Positions 5,399 through 5,451 of a stretch of DNA of 5,451 nucleotides are shown here, in pieces. Position numbers and translations under genes: made by a program. Source of the DNA: an uncultured Eubacteriales bacterium (lineage in GTDB: Bacteria; Bacillota; Clostridia; Eubacteriales; Anaerofustaceae). Each line of letters starts with the position of its first letter. The stretch's first letter is position 1. Under the pieces are notes generated by a model. It did no database searches, was not told the origin of the DNA, and saw only the letters and a list, made by a program, of their open reading frames with translations. Location of the stretch: assembly GCA_902796565.1 (NCBI GenBank), contig CADBPP010000001.1, positions 1 to 5,451 of the forward strand, read 5' to 3'.

Positions 5399-5451
5399 AT
5401 GTCTGAAGAAAACAAGGATTTCGATATCACCGAAGAACTCAACAAGGTGAC
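5399..5451 (+). CDS. Unidentified gene, first 17 codons (runs off right edge)
   Basis: The ATG at 5399 opens a frame reading MSEENKDFDITEELNKV to the window end. The start is supported by GGAGG at 5383-5387, eleven bases upstream (slightly long spacing), and by the extended -10 promoter at 5346-5354. The visible N-terminus is acidic and hydrophilic with no signal peptide, pointing to a cytoplasmic protein. Too little is present to name a family. It is separated from folC by a terminator, so it begins a new transcription unit. Confidence 0.65.
   Translation, partial: MSEENKDFDITEELNKV

Noticed and set aside
1..5451. CRISPR array, tRNA, rRNA or riboswitch
   Set aside because: No regularly spaced repeats, no cloverleaf-like T-loop and acceptor pattern and no recognisable riboswitch core were seen in the intergenic stretches.

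Overview
The window looks like chromosomal DNA of a Gram-positive Clostridia-type bacterium (Eubacteriales, moderately GC-rich). Four things suggest this: an RNase J next to a YlbF-family protein, strong AGGAGG-type ribosome binding sites, extended -10 promoters, and a secreted protein with a sortase-like tail. Genus or species cannot be fixed from the sequence. All functions come from motif recognition; no database search was run.

Layout, left to right. (1) The 3' part of an RNase J gene (1-750, open at the left edge) is followed 11 bases later by a ylbF-family gene (762-1124); together they form a small RNA-decay operon. (2) A 229-base intergenic stretch carries a terminus resembling those of IS1182-type insertion sequences (1137-1165), a weak terminator and then a good extended -10 promoter. 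(3) A single-gene unit (1354-2805) encodes a secreted 483-residue beta-helix-like surface protein with a signal peptide, repeated GG turns and a C-terminal NPVTG / membrane segment / basic tail. It ends in a very strong terminator (2823-2857). (4) Between that terminator and deoD lies a promoter followed by what appears to be the first ~39 codons of a murT gene, interrupted by an in-frame stop and cut off where the convergent deoD begins. (5) deoD (purine nucleoside phosphorylase, minus strand, 3068-3775) and folC (folylpolyglutamate/dihydrofolate synthase, plus strand, 3929-5248) diverge from a shared 153-base promoter region. (6) After the folC terminator, a promoter and RBS lead into the first 17 codons of an unidentified gene running off the right edge.

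The intact genes are mostly housekeeping: mRNA turnover, purine salvage and folate polyglutamylation. The surface-protein unit is the accessory part. The IS-like end on its left and the broken murT on its right suggest that 1137-3067 has been rearranged. I did not see an obvious new multi-gene system. The most informative anomalies are the murT remnant, the IS-like scar and the uncharacterised surface protein.
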